DNA from: Flavobacterium aquiphilum
GTDB taxonomy: Bacteria; Bacteroidota; Bacteroidia; Flavobacteriales; Flavobacteriaceae
Assembly: GCF_027111335.1 (NCBI RefSeq)
Contig: NZ_CP114288.1
Location: forward strand, 372,001 to 436,000
Direction of reading: 5' to 3'
Length of the DNA: 64,000 nt
Below the pieces are notes generated by a model. It saw only the letters and a program-made list of their open reading frames with translations, did no database searches and was not told the DNA's origin. This document shows, one piece after another, positions 1-7,834 of the stretch. The stretch's first letter is position 1, and the number at the start of each line of letters is the position of its first letter. The translations under genes and the position numbers were made by a program.

Positions 1-695
1 AACTGCCTGGGCATTTGGACGCTATTCAAATGCTGATTGAAATGGCGGGACTGACCAATGCTGACAATGTTTTGGATATTGCCTGCGGACCGGGTCTCGT
101 ACTTTGCGAATTTGCCAAAACAGCTAAAGAAGCGGTTGGGATTGACATAACCGAACAAATGCTGGCTCAGGCCAAAATCAGGCAGAATTCTCTTGAATTG
201 AACAATATAACCTGGACATTGGGTGATGTAACGAATCTCCCTTTTGAAACCGATTCTTTTTCACTTGTAATCACTCGATATAGTTTTCATCATTTCTTAG
301 ATCCCGAAAAAGTACTTTCGGAAATGTATCGTGTGTGCAAACCCGGCGGACGCATATTAATTGCCGATTTGGCTCTCCCTGCCGATAAAATAGATGCTTT
401 TAACGCAATGGAAAAGCTAAGAGACAGTTCGCACACAAAAGCGTTAACATTTGAGCAATTTGACGATCTTCTTCAAAAATTCAATCTAAAAAACCTAAAG
501 ACGACAAATTACGAAGTACACATAGAGCTCGAAAAACAGCTTAAAGCCTCCTTTCCCGAAGAAGGCGACGAAGAGAAAATCAGACAACTTTTCGCAAGAG
601 ATATAACAACGAATGAACTTGGCGTAAACTCACGTATTATCGATGGTGAAACACACTATTCCTATCCTATTTCAATATTTGTGGGAGAAAAGTAA
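1..695 (+). CDS. SAM-dependent class I methyltransferase (5' partial)
   Basis: The reading frame is open to the first base of the window, so the true start lies upstream; the TTG at 15 is only the first possible start codon inside the window. The glycine-rich SAM loop (VLDIACGPGL) is followed by the acidic GIDI strand end, a GDVTNLPF motif and the LSEMYRVCKPGGRILIAD segment, the usual order of motifs I to IV in the UbiE/Methyltransf_11 family. The C-terminal third has no motif that fixes the substrate. The last codons overlap nothing and the next gene starts 36 bases later. A small-molecule C-, N- or O-methyltransferase is likely; the target cannot be told. Confidence 0.85.
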   Translation, partial: LPGHLDAIQMLIEMAGLTNADNVLDIACGPGLVLCEFAKTAKEAVGIDITEQMLAQAKIRQNSLELNNITWTLGDVTNLPFETDSFSLVITRYSFHHFLDPEKVLSEMYRVCKPGGRILIADLALPADKIDAFNAMEKLRDSSHTKALTFEQFDDLLQKFNLKNLKTTNYEVHIELEKQLKASFPEEGDEEKIRQLFARDITTNELGVNSRIIDGETHYSYPISIFVGEK

Positions 696-731
696 AACTC
701 TTTTAACAGTAAAAAATCAATTAAAGTAACG

Positions 732-1121
732 ATGAAAATTCTATACAAGAAAAGACGACTAAATTATAATCTAACATTTGGAATATTTTGGCTAGTTCTA
801 AGTTTACTAAAGATTTTTAACCAAGAAAAATTCTCATGGTTTGATTGGGGTTTCTTAATGTTATCATTTTTATATCTTGGAATTTATTCCTACGAAAAAA
901 AGAATCAATACCTAACTATAGAAAATGGAATGATTTCAATAAATAAGCTGTTTCCTAATAGAATAAGACTTACCGAGATAAAACAAATTAAAAAATTTGC
1001 CGGAGATTACATCTTGAAAACAGATAAAGCCGCACTAACTATTAATACCCAGTTTATTGATGAGAACTCTCTAAAAGAATTGAATACAGAATTGGAAAAA
1101 CTAAATATAGAATGGAATTAA
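732..1121 (+). CDS. small two-helix membrane protein, unknown function
   Basis: A protein of 129 residues with a basic N-terminus, two hydrophobic helices at about residues 14-29 and 39-53, then a soluble tail of about 70 residues rich in beta-type sequence (YLTIENGMISINK, RIRLTEIKQIKKF). That layout resembles small membrane-anchored PH-like or YdbT-like proteins, but I do not recognise a named family. It follows the methyltransferase by 36 bases and is closed by a strong terminator at 1142, so the two may be cotranscribed. No function is assigned. Confidence 0.7.
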   Translation: MKILYKKRRLNYNLTFGIFWLVLSLLKIFNQEKFSWFDWGFLMLSFLYLGIYSYEKKNQYLTIENGMISINKLFPNRIRLTEIKQIKKFAGDYILKTDKAALTINTQFIDENSLKELNTELEKLNIEWN

Positions 1122-1141
1122 AACCTGTTTAATCAGAAAAA

Positions 1142-1180
1142 AAACCTCTTTCACATACTTATGAAAGAGGTTTCTTTTTT
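1142..1180 (+). terminator. rho-independent terminator
   Basis: Perfect 12-base inverted arms (1142-1153 and 1162-1173) around an 8-base loop, followed by CTTTTTT. It ends the preceding small membrane protein gene. Confidence 0.85.
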
Positions 1181-1261
1181 AACCCTTTCAACAAAAAAGA
1201 GTCATTTTGTAGCCAAAATCGAATATATTTACGTTGTTAAAGTAATTTAAATCAATAAACT

Positions 1262-1998
1262 TTGAAATACTATATTTTACTGCTAGTAACATTTATATCA
1301 ACTTTTAGTTGTACTCAAGAGAAAGAATGTCTTATTGCTCAAAATGTATCACTAGATAATTTTTTTGGTGGAAAAGAGACATTAACATTAAAAAATGACT
1401 CTTCATTTTCTTTTACATCTGTTCCTAACAATAAAAGTTTTGGAAAAGGGTCAATTATTTCAGGAAAATATAAACTATTTAATGACACAATATATCTAAA
1501 AATCAAAAAACTGTCAACAAAAATAATTCTCGCAGGAGATCAAATTGAATTGCTTCCACTAAATGCAAAAATTAAAATATTGAAGAATAATTTATCAATA
1601 AAGAATAGTTATCAGTTTAAAATACCGAAAGATTTCACAGTTTTTACCTATACTGAGTCGCTAAAAAATTATTTTGATTATCCTGTAAAAGCAACAAAAA
1701 TATCTCTACATGATTTTGAAAAACTTGAATCAATAATTCAAAAACAAATAAGTTTAAACATTACTAAATTTAGAAAACACAAATCTCAATCTGATTATTT
1801 TAAACAATGTATCTTCATTATAAATGCGAATAATGAAAAAGAAGTTTGGCTACAAGGTATATCAAAAAAATCTTCATTAAGGAATCTTGGAAAAACCATA
1901 TCATAGATGTAAATGATGGAGGCGAATATTATTTCATCTTACAAATGAATTTAACAACCGGTAAAATATACTATTTCTCTCCTCATGGTTTAGCATAA
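1262..1998 (+). pseudogene. lipoprotein of unknown function, broken near its 3' end by a frameshift
   Basis: Starts at a TTG at 1262 and reads a lipoprotein signal peptide with the lipobox Cys at residue 17 (STFSC), then a beta-rich domain with the segments VWLQGI and a Cys in KQCIFIINAN. The frame stops at 1904-1906, but from about 1866 the -1 frame continues with a sensible C-terminus (WKNHIIDVNDGGEYYF, then NLTTGKIYYFSPHGLA) ending with TAA at 1996-1998. That ending resembles small Flavobacterium lipoproteins whose tail reads MDGGNCYF...NLT...NGxA (from memory). The run of seven A at 1864-1870 is the likely slip site. Either a recent mutation, a sequencing error or a slippage site; the gene would otherwise encode about 244 residues. 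Confidence 0.6.
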
Positions 1999-2064
1999 AA
2001 GTCATTATAGAAAATCAAGCAAAGTTCTGTAAAATCAAACAAATGAAAAAACCATAATTCCTAA

Positions 2065-2142
2065 TTAGCCCCGATTGAAACGGCATCCTTTTCCTTTTTT
2101 TCTTTAAAAAGGAAAAGATACAGTGGAAAGCGGAAACCCATG
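2065..2142. repeat. dispersed intergenic element with perfect hairpin
   Basis: Between the lipoprotein and the next gene lies a block starting TAGCCCCGATTGAAACGG and running to AAGATACAGTGGAAAGCGG. Its centre is a perfect 12-base inverted repeat (2088-2099 and 2106-2117) around a 6-base loop. I recognise this block as a recurring intergenic element of Flavobacterium chromosomes; its function is not known to me. A diverged relative appears to lie at about 44492-44540 in opposite orientation. Confidence 0.6.
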
Positions 2143-2239
2143 CCGGCAAATGAAGCCCACCCGAACGAAGAGAACAGGCGAAGCAAATCATTCGCTCCTG
2201 AAAAATAAAATAATTTCAAATATTAATTGTTATAAATAG

Positions 2240-2593
2240 ATGAAGAACTGCATTGAATGTGGAGAGCCTTTTGTGGGGCGTGAAGACAAAAAGTTTTGTA
2301 GTGACGGCTGTAGAAATGCCTATAACAACAAAATAAATAAGGACAGCACTAATTATATGCGTAATATCAATAACAAATTGCGCAAAAATTACCGAATTTT
2401 GTCGGAGCTAAATGTGAATCCAGACGGAAAGTCCAAAACAACCCGAATGAAGTTGATGAGCAAGGGTTTTGATTTTGAGTTTTTCACCAATATTTTGAAT
2501 ACCAAATCGGGGAATACCTACTATTTCCTATATGACCAGGGCTATATGGTTTTGGACAATGATTATTATATGCTAGTTAAAAAAGATATTTAA
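2240..2593 (+). CDS. small zinc-ribbon protein, unknown function
   Basis: A 117-residue protein with an N-terminal zinc ribbon: Cys4-x2-Cys7 and Cys20-x3-Cys24, in a context (KFCSDGCRNAYNN) seen in many treble-clef or MYM-like zinc knuckles. The remainder is basic and helical, then beta-rich at the C-terminus (NTYYFLYDQGYMVLDNDYYML). Zinc binding and perhaps nucleic acid contact are inferred from the Cys pattern only. It is followed after 22 bases by the M28 peptidase on the same strand. Confidence 0.75.
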   Translation: MKNCIECGEPFVGREDKKFCSDGCRNAYNNKINKDSTNYMRNINNKLRKNYRILSELNVNPDGKSKTTRMKLMSKGFDFEFFTNILNTKSGNTYYFLYDQGYMVLDNDYYMLVKKDI

Positions 2594-2615
2594 TACCACG
2601 AAAAGATCCCCAATT

Positions 2616-5009
2616 ATGAAAAAGAATTATTCCTCCCTTATAAGCGTTGTCATCATCTTCGCGATTTTGGGATTGTTGTTTACTTTCCTAATACCAACTT
2701 GGTCACGCGATGAGGACAATAAAATAACGGAGTTTTCGACTAAAAGGGCTTTAGAACATGTCCATGCGATTGCCAAACAACCTCATTATGTAGGAACCCA
2801 AAACCACGAAGTGGTAGGCGGATACATTATTAGGGAACTCAAAAAAATTGGGTTAACTGCAACCGTTCAGGAAGGTTATACACTAACAGATTGGGGAAAT
2901 TTGGTGAAATCCAAAAACATAATGTGCCGCATAAAAGGCTCTAAAGAGGGCAAAGCTTTGCTCCTGCTCTCTCATTATGACAGCGCACCACATTCTTTTT
3001 CGCGTGGCGCTAGCGACGATGCCTCGGGTGTGGCGACAATATTGGAAGGCATTCGCGCTTTTTTGAATGCAAAAACCAAACATCAAAACGATATTATTAT
3101 TCTGTTTACCGATGCTGAGGAACTGGGCTTGAATGGTGCCGCGCTTTTTGTAACCGAACACCAATGGGCAAAAGAAGTGGGACTGGTCTTGAATTTTGAA
3201 GCCCGCGGTTCATCGGGACCAAGTTATATGCTGATGGAAACCAACAAAGGAAACTCAGGTTTAGTTTCAGCATTTTCTAAGGCCGGTGTACATTATGCGG
3301 TTTCAAATTCCCTGATGTACAGCATTTACAAAATGTTACCAAATGATACTGATTTAACCGTTTTTAGAGAACAATGCGACATTCAAGGTTTCAACTTTGC
3401 TTTTATCGACGGGCATTTTAATTACCATACACAACAGGACGATGTAGCACATTTGGACAAAAATTCACTGAAACACCAAGGCTCCTATTTGATGCCTTTA
3501 CTAAATTATTTCTCGAATACCGATTTGAACGTTACGCATGCAACTACAGACGATGTTTATTTTACGATTCCGTTTGCATTTATCAGCTATCCTTTTGACT
3601 GGGTGATGCCGATGACCTTGATTGCCGCTGGTCTTTTAATTGTTTTGGTATTTCTCGCCAAAGCCAAAAGAATGGTGAAACTAGGAGAAATCATGAAAGG
3701 TTTTTTCCCGTTCTTGGGTTCTCTGGTTGTTAGCGGACTAATCACTTATTATGGTTGGAAAGCATTATTGCTCTTAAACCCACAATACAATGACTTGCTC
3801 AATGGTTTTACCTACAACGGACACGATTATATTGCAGCATTTGTATTGCTCAGCCTTTCGGTCTCTTTTTTCTTTTATAATGTTGCCTCCAAGCCAAAAG
3901 TAACAATGAACCATTATGTCGTTCCACTGATTTTTTGGATTGTTTTAAATGGTTTCCTTGCCAATAGCTTACGCGGTGCCGGGTTCCTGATTATTCCGGT
4001 TTATTTCGGTTTGATTGCCTTTGCTGTTTTTGTTTTTAGTCAAAAGTCCAATTGGATTGTAAACCTAATCTGTGCCATTCCGGCTTTGTTAATTGTCGCT
4101 CCATTTATCGAAATGTTTCCGGTAGGTTTGGGATTGAAAATATTGTTTGGTAGTGCAATTTTGACTGTTCTGACTTTTGCATTATTGCTACCTGTTTTTG
4201 GGGCTTTCGCCAAAAAAAGAAGCTGGTCCATCTTGTTCTTATTAATTGCTATTCTCTTTTTTGCAAAAGCGCAATTCCATTCGGGTTATAATTCAGACGA
4301 AGCAAAATCCAATAGTTTGGTTTATTTGTATAATGCTGATACCAATAAGGCGCATTGGTTAACTTATGACACCAATCTGGATTCCTGGACAAAAGGCTAT
4401 TTGGGTGAAAACCCAAAAGGCGCAAAAAATTTCAATAATTTGAAGTTGTTCAGCAAATACAATTCGGAGTTTACCTATGCCACCGAAGCACCAATCAAAA
4501 ACATTGCAAAACCAACTATTTCATTCCTTACTGACAGTGTGGTAGGTTTTAAACGCTATTTGAAAATACAAATTACTCCAAATCGCAAGGTGAATCGCTA
4601 TGATATTTTTGCCAATGAAGCTATGAACATTTACAATTTTAAAGCTAACGGCGTTTCTACTTTGGGTAAGGAAGGAAACGAATTGGAAAGAAATGGTAAA
4701 AAAATATTGAGCTATTATGTAGTTGACAACGAACCTTTGGTATTGCAATTTACGATAAACAAAGCGACCACTTTCGACATGAATCTAATGGAAAGTTCGT
4801 TTGATTTAATGTCAAATCCCCTGTTTTCAATGACGCCAAGAGAAGACTGGATGATGCCAACTCCTTTTATACTTAATGATGCGGTTGTTATTACCGAAAA
4901 AATAAAACCAAGTCCGAAAGTTGCTGCTCCAATAGTAAATCCAATAGTTCCAAAACCGGTAGTCGCGGATAGTTTAAACGTAGTGAAAGACAGTTTAAAG
5001 GTGAAGTAA
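2616..5009 (+). CDS. membrane-anchored M28 family metallopeptidase
   Basis: A 797-residue protein with an N-terminal membrane helix (residues 8-27), an M28 aminopeptidase domain (about 40-300), then a block of some eight or nine transmembrane helices (about 325-560) and an exposed C-terminal domain. Zinc ligands and catalytic residues of M28 are all visible: His120 and Asp122 (LSHYDS), Asp134 (ASDDASG), Glu168-Glu169 (DAEELG), Glu195 (NFEARG) and His271 (NYHTQQDD). This layout matches the ER metallopeptidase 1 / Pff1-like bacterial proteins. The active site should face the periplasm. A role in peptide breakdown is inferred from the family. Confidence 0.9.
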   Translation: MKKNYSSLISVVIIFAILGLLFTFLIPTWSRDEDNKITEFSTKRALEHVHAIAKQPHYVGTQNHEVVGGYIIRELKKIGLTATVQEGYTLTDWGNLVKSKNIMCRIKGSKEGKALLLLSHYDSAPHSFSRGASDDASGVATILEGIRAFLNAKTKHQNDIIILFTDAEELGLNGAALFVTEHQWAKEVGLVLNFEARGSSGPSYMLMETNKGNSGLVSAFSKAGVHYAVSNSLMYSIYKMLPNDTDLTVFREQCDIQGFNFAFIDGHFNYHTQQDDVAHLDKNSLKHQGSYLMPLLNYFSNTDLNVTHATTDDVYFTIPFAFISYPFDWVMPMTLIAAGLLIVLVFLAKAKRMVKLGEIMKGFFPFLGSLVVSGLITYYGWKALLLLNPQYNDLLNGFTYNGHDYIAAFVLLSLSVSFFFYNVASKPKVTMNHYVVPLIFWIVLNGFLANSLRGAGFLIIPVYFGLIAFAVFVFSQKSNWIVNLICAIPALLIVAPFIEMFPVGLGLKILFGSAILTVLTFALLLPVFGAFAKKRSWSILFLLIAILFFAKAQFHSGYNSDEAKSNSLVYLYNADTNKAHWLTYDTNLDSWTKGYLGENPKGAKNFNNLKLFSKYNSEFTYATEAPIKNIAKPTISFLTDSVVGFKRYLKIQITPNRKVNRYDIFANEAMNIYNFKANGVSTLGKEGNELERNGKKILSYYVVDNEPLVLQFTINKATTFDMNLMESSFDLMSNPLFSMTPREDWMMPTPFILNDAVVITEKIKPSPKVAAPIVNPIVPKPVVADSLNVVKDSLKVK

Positions 5010-5022
5010 AATAATTCAATCG

Positions 5023-5055
5023 AGACGCGACAGGTTTTAAAAACCTGTCGCGTCT
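5023..5055. repeat. convergent hairpin, dispersed repeat (terminator-like)
   Basis: A 33-base palindrome: AGACGCGACAGG at 5023-5034, a TTTT/AAAAA centre, and the exact complement at 5044-5055. It lies between convergent genes (M28 peptidase and rhodanese) and could end transcription from either side. The core GACAGGTT...AACCTGTC recurs at 61065-61097, so it is a family. Confidence 0.75.
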
Positions 5056-5070
5056 AAAATTTAAATACCA

Positions 5071-5466
5071 TCAACAAGCGCACTCAAACTTCAATCCTTC
5101 TTTATTTCCGTTGCTTCCCTCTGTAGCGTAGCCATCAAATTTCCACCATTCGATTCCGCCGATTAATTCTTTTACTTTGAATCCTAGTCTAGCCATATTC
5201 AGCGCGCCTTTGGTAGAAGCATTACAGCCGATTCCGTCACAATAAGTCACATACAAAATGTCTTTATCCAAATGGGCAGTGGTTTCAGGGTTCATTTCGC
5301 GATGCGGAATGTTAATCGCATTCGGGATATGCTCTGCCTCAAACCCGAATGCTTTTCGGGCATCGAGAGCGATTACCTTTTCTCCGTTATCCAAAGCATC
5401 AAACAAATCGGATGGATCCATTTCAAACGCCAGTTTATTTTCATAAAATTTTATTTGCTCTTCCAT
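5071..5466 (-). CDS. single-domain rhodanese-like sulfurtransferase
   Basis: A 131-residue protein with one rhodanese domain. Visible features are the substrate-entry strand (VIALDARKAFGFEAEHIPNAINIPH, residues 31-55 approximately), the active-site loop CDGIGC with nucleophile Cys76 at residues 76-81, and the closing ELIGGIEWWK helix start. It ends in FECAC, so two more cysteines sit at the extreme C-terminus. It probably moves sulfur from a persulfide to an acceptor in the cytoplasm; the acceptor is unknown. It is divergent from the LysR gene at 5613, whose product may control it. Confidence 0.88.
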   Translation of the reverse strand: MEEQIKFYENKLAFEMDPSDLFDALDNGEKVIALDARKAFGFEAEHIPNAINIPHREMNPETTAHLDKDILYVTYCDGIGCNASTKGALNMARLGFKVKELIGGIEWWKFDGYATEGSNGNKEGLKFECAC

Positions 5467-5612
5467 TTATGTAGTTTTTAGATTGGTTAATGATTCCAAA
5501 ATTAGGGCAACTGATTTTCAAATAAAAACGAAAAGAATTCATCGATCGCATTAATTATTTTCATACCAATCCAAGCAGAAATTTTGTTCCTTTGTTAAAA
5601 TAATTTTCAAAA

Positions 5613-6503
5613 ATGGAAATCAGACATCTCAAATTGATTAAGGCAATTATCGAAGAAGGAAGCATCACAAAGGCGATTGATAAACTGCATTTAACACAAT
5701 CTGCCTTGAGCCACCAACTGAAAGAAGCCGAATATCAATTGGGTACCAAACTGTTTTTGAGAACCAACAAAAAACTGATTCCTACCAAAGCCGGCGAGAA
5801 AGTTTATGGAATTGCAAATGAAATCCTCGACAAACTTTCGGAAACGGAGCTTCAAATTAAAGAGATGGTTTTCGGGGAATTTGGCGAAATCCGTATCAGC
5901 ACCGAATGTTTTTCCAGTTACCATTGGTTGCCTTCCGTTTTAAAACAATTCCACCATTTATATCCAAACATCGAATTGAAAATTATCACTGAAGCCACCC
6001 ATTATCCGTTACAAAAACTATTGGATAATGTGATTGACATCGGAATTGTAAGTGACCAAATCAAAGATGATAGAATAAAATATATTGAACTCTTTCAGGA
6101 CGAAGTGATGATGGCTGTTTCCGAAAACCACCCTTGGACCAATAAAAAATATGTGGTTGCCGAAGATTTTGCCAATGAACATTTAATTATTCATTCCCTT
6201 CCGTTGGAAACCGTTACTGTCCATCAAATGGTTTTGGCTCCAGCCCAAGTTACACCAAAAAAAATAACGCCCCTGCCCCTCACCGAAGCCTCCATCGAAA
6301 TGGTCAAAGCCGATATGGGCGTGATGTCGATGGCCAAATGGGCGTTGCAGCCTTATTTAAAAAACGGCGATGTCAAAGCCGTAAAAATTGGCAAAAACGG
6401 TCTGAAAAGAAAACATTTCATCGCCATTAGATCCGAAAAACAATATCCGGATTATTTCAACCAATTCATTGGTTTTTTACTTAACGAAATCAATCTGCAA
6501 TGA
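5613..6503 (+). CDS. LysR family transcriptional regulator
   Basis: A 296-residue protein with the LysR N-terminal winged helix-turn-helix (residues 3-60; GSITKAIDKLHLTQSALSHQ) and a type 2 periplasmic-binding-like effector domain from about residue 90 (GEIRISTECFSSYHWLP). LysR proteins usually control the divergent gene, here the rhodanese, and themselves. The effector cannot be read from sequence, though the MetR-like start (SYHWLPSVLKQF) suggests a sulfur or homocysteine-type ligand as one possibility. The stop overlaps the start of the GNAT gene (ATGA), so the two are translationally coupled. Confidence 0.9.
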   Translation: MEIRHLKLIKAIIEEGSITKAIDKLHLTQSALSHQLKEAEYQLGTKLFLRTNKKLIPTKAGEKVYGIANEILDKLSETELQIKEMVFGEFGEIRISTECFSSYHWLPSVLKQFHHLYPNIELKIITEATHYPLQKLLDNVIDIGIVSDQIKDDRIKYIELFQDEVMMAVSENHPWTNKKYVVAEDFANEHLIIHSLPLETVTVHQMVLAPAQVTPKKITPLPLTEASIEMVKADMGVMSMAKWALQPYLKNGDVKAVKIGKNGLKRKHFIAIRSEKQYPDYFNQFIGFLLNEINLQ

Positions 6504-6949
6504 ACTACCTGATACGGGATTGCCACCCAGAAGATATAATCAGACTAGTTGATTTGTGCCTAAAACACGCCGAATACGAAAGAGCCTCTTTTAATCCGGT
6601 TGGAAAAGAAGAGAAACTCAAAAACGCTTTGTTTGGAGAAAGCCCAAAATTATTCTGTCTAATTGCGGAAATCAGCGGAACAATCGTTGGCTATGCGAGT
6701 TATACCTTTGATTTTTCAACTTGGGACGCCGCCACTTTTATGTACATGGATTGTCTGTATCTCGAGGAAGATGCCCGTGGTTTTGGCATTGGTGAAGCTC
6801 TGATCGAAAAATTGAAACAAATTGCAACGGACAAAAACTGCATCAATATTCAATGGCAAACACCTGAATTCAACAAAAGGGCGATTAAATTTTACCGTCG
6901 CATTGGCGGGATAGGAAAAGACAAAGTGCGGTTTTTTATAGATTTATAA
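6500..6949 (+). CDS. GNAT family N-acetyltransferase
   Basis: A 149-residue protein with the GNAT fold order: N-terminal strand and helix (IRDCHPEDIIRLVDLC), central strands with YMDCLYLEEDARGFGIG, which is the acetyl-CoA pyrophosphate loop (R/Q-x-x-G-x-G/A, here ARGFGIGEAL), and a C-terminal NKRAIKFYRRIG motif. The substrate is likely a small amine, as for diamine acetyltransferases. It overlaps the upstream LysR gene by 4 bases and precedes the epimerase gene by 14 bases, so all three may form one operon. Confidence 0.88.
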   Translation: MNYLIRDCHPEDIIRLVDLCLKHAEYERASFNPVGKEEKLKNALFGESPKLFCLIAEISGTIVGYASYTFDFSTWDAATFMYMDCLYLEEDARGFGIGEALIEKLKQIATDKNCINIQWQTPEFNKRAIKFYRRIGGIGKDKVRFFIDL

Positions 6950-6963
6950 TTAAAAAAATAAAA

Positions 6964-7827
6964 ATGAAACAAATAAGCATATTGGGTTGTGGCTGGCTGG
7001 GTTTACCTTTGGCGAAAGCCTTATTGGCAAATGGATTTTCCGTGAAAGGTTCGACCACGTCCGAAAGCAAACTTTCAGTATTAAAATCAGCGGGGATTGA
7101 ACCTTTTTTGTTAAACCTCACCCCAACCCTCTCTAGCGGAGAGAGAGCCGAAATTGGAAATACTATCGAAAATTTCCTCAACGGAAGCGAGACTTTGGTT
7201 ATCGACATCCCTCCCAAATTGAATAGAAAAAACAATGATACAACTGTTGCGGATGACCCTTCATCTTTGCTCAGGATGATATTTGTCGAAAAAATAAAAA
7301 CCCTGATTCCACATCTTGAAAAATCGGCTGTGAAGAATGTGCTTTTTGTGAGTTCCACTTCTGTTTATGGCGAAGTCAATGGAACAATCACCGAAGAAAC
7401 CCTTCCAAAACCCGATACCGAAAGCGGAAAACAGTTATTGGAAGTTGAAAAACTGCTGCAAAGCAATTCCGATTTCAAAACTACCATTCTGCGTTTTGGA
7501 GGACTCATTGGCGAAGACCGAAATCCGATTAAATTTTTGGCCGGAAAAGAAAACCTCGAAAATCCCGAAACGCCTATTAATTTTATACATCTAGAAGATT
7601 GCATTGGCATCATCCTAAAAATAATAACCGCTGATTCTTGGAACGAAATCTACAACGGCGTTAGTCCTTTTCATCCTACGAGGGAAGCTTATTATTCGCA
7701 AAAAGCAACCGAATTAGGATTGCCAATCCCTCGCTTTGCCCATTCCAAACCTTCTGTGAACAGGCTGATTTTGGGTGACAAAACGGAAAGGGTTTTGGGT
7801 TATAAGTTTATAAAAGCAAATTTATAA
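6964..7827 (+). CDS. NAD(P)-dependent epimerase/dehydratase-like protein (YeeZ type)
   Basis: A 287-residue Rossmann protein. The nucleotide loop GCGWLGLPLA (residues 8-17) replaces the classical GxxGxxG, as in the YeeZ subgroup of extended short-chain dehydrogenases. SSTSVYG and the later LRFGGLIG and NFIHLEDC segments are typical of the family. The substrate is unknown. Residues 52-62 (LTPTLSSGERA) come from a palindromic repeat inserted in frame, described separately; the insert falls in the loop after the second beta strand, so the fold probably tolerates it. Confidence 0.85.
   Translation: MKQISILGCGWLGLPLAKALLANGFSVKGSTTSESKLSVLKSAGIEPFLLNLTPTLSSGERAEIGNTIENFLNGSETLVIDIPPKLNRKNNDTTVADDPSSLLRMIFVEKIKTLIPHLEKSAVKNVLFVSSTSVYGEVNGTITEETLPKPDTESGKQLLEVEKLLQSNSDFKTTILRFGGLIGEDRNPIKFLAGKENLENPETPINFIHLEDCIGIILKIITADSWNEIYNGVSPFHPTREAYYSQKATELGLPIPRFAHSKPSVNRLILGDKTERVLGYKFIKANL
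7117..7149 (+). repeat. palindromic repeat inside a coding sequence
   Basis: The bases CTCACCCCAACCCTCTC, then AGCGG and AGAGAG, make the small hairpin (CTCTCT 7129-7134, AGAGAG 7140-7145) of a very common intergenic repeat. Here it is read in frame as LTPTLSSGERA without disturbing the gene. This recalls the palindromic elements that insert into Rickettsia proteins. Confidence 0.65.
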
Positions 7828-7834
7828 AGCAATA

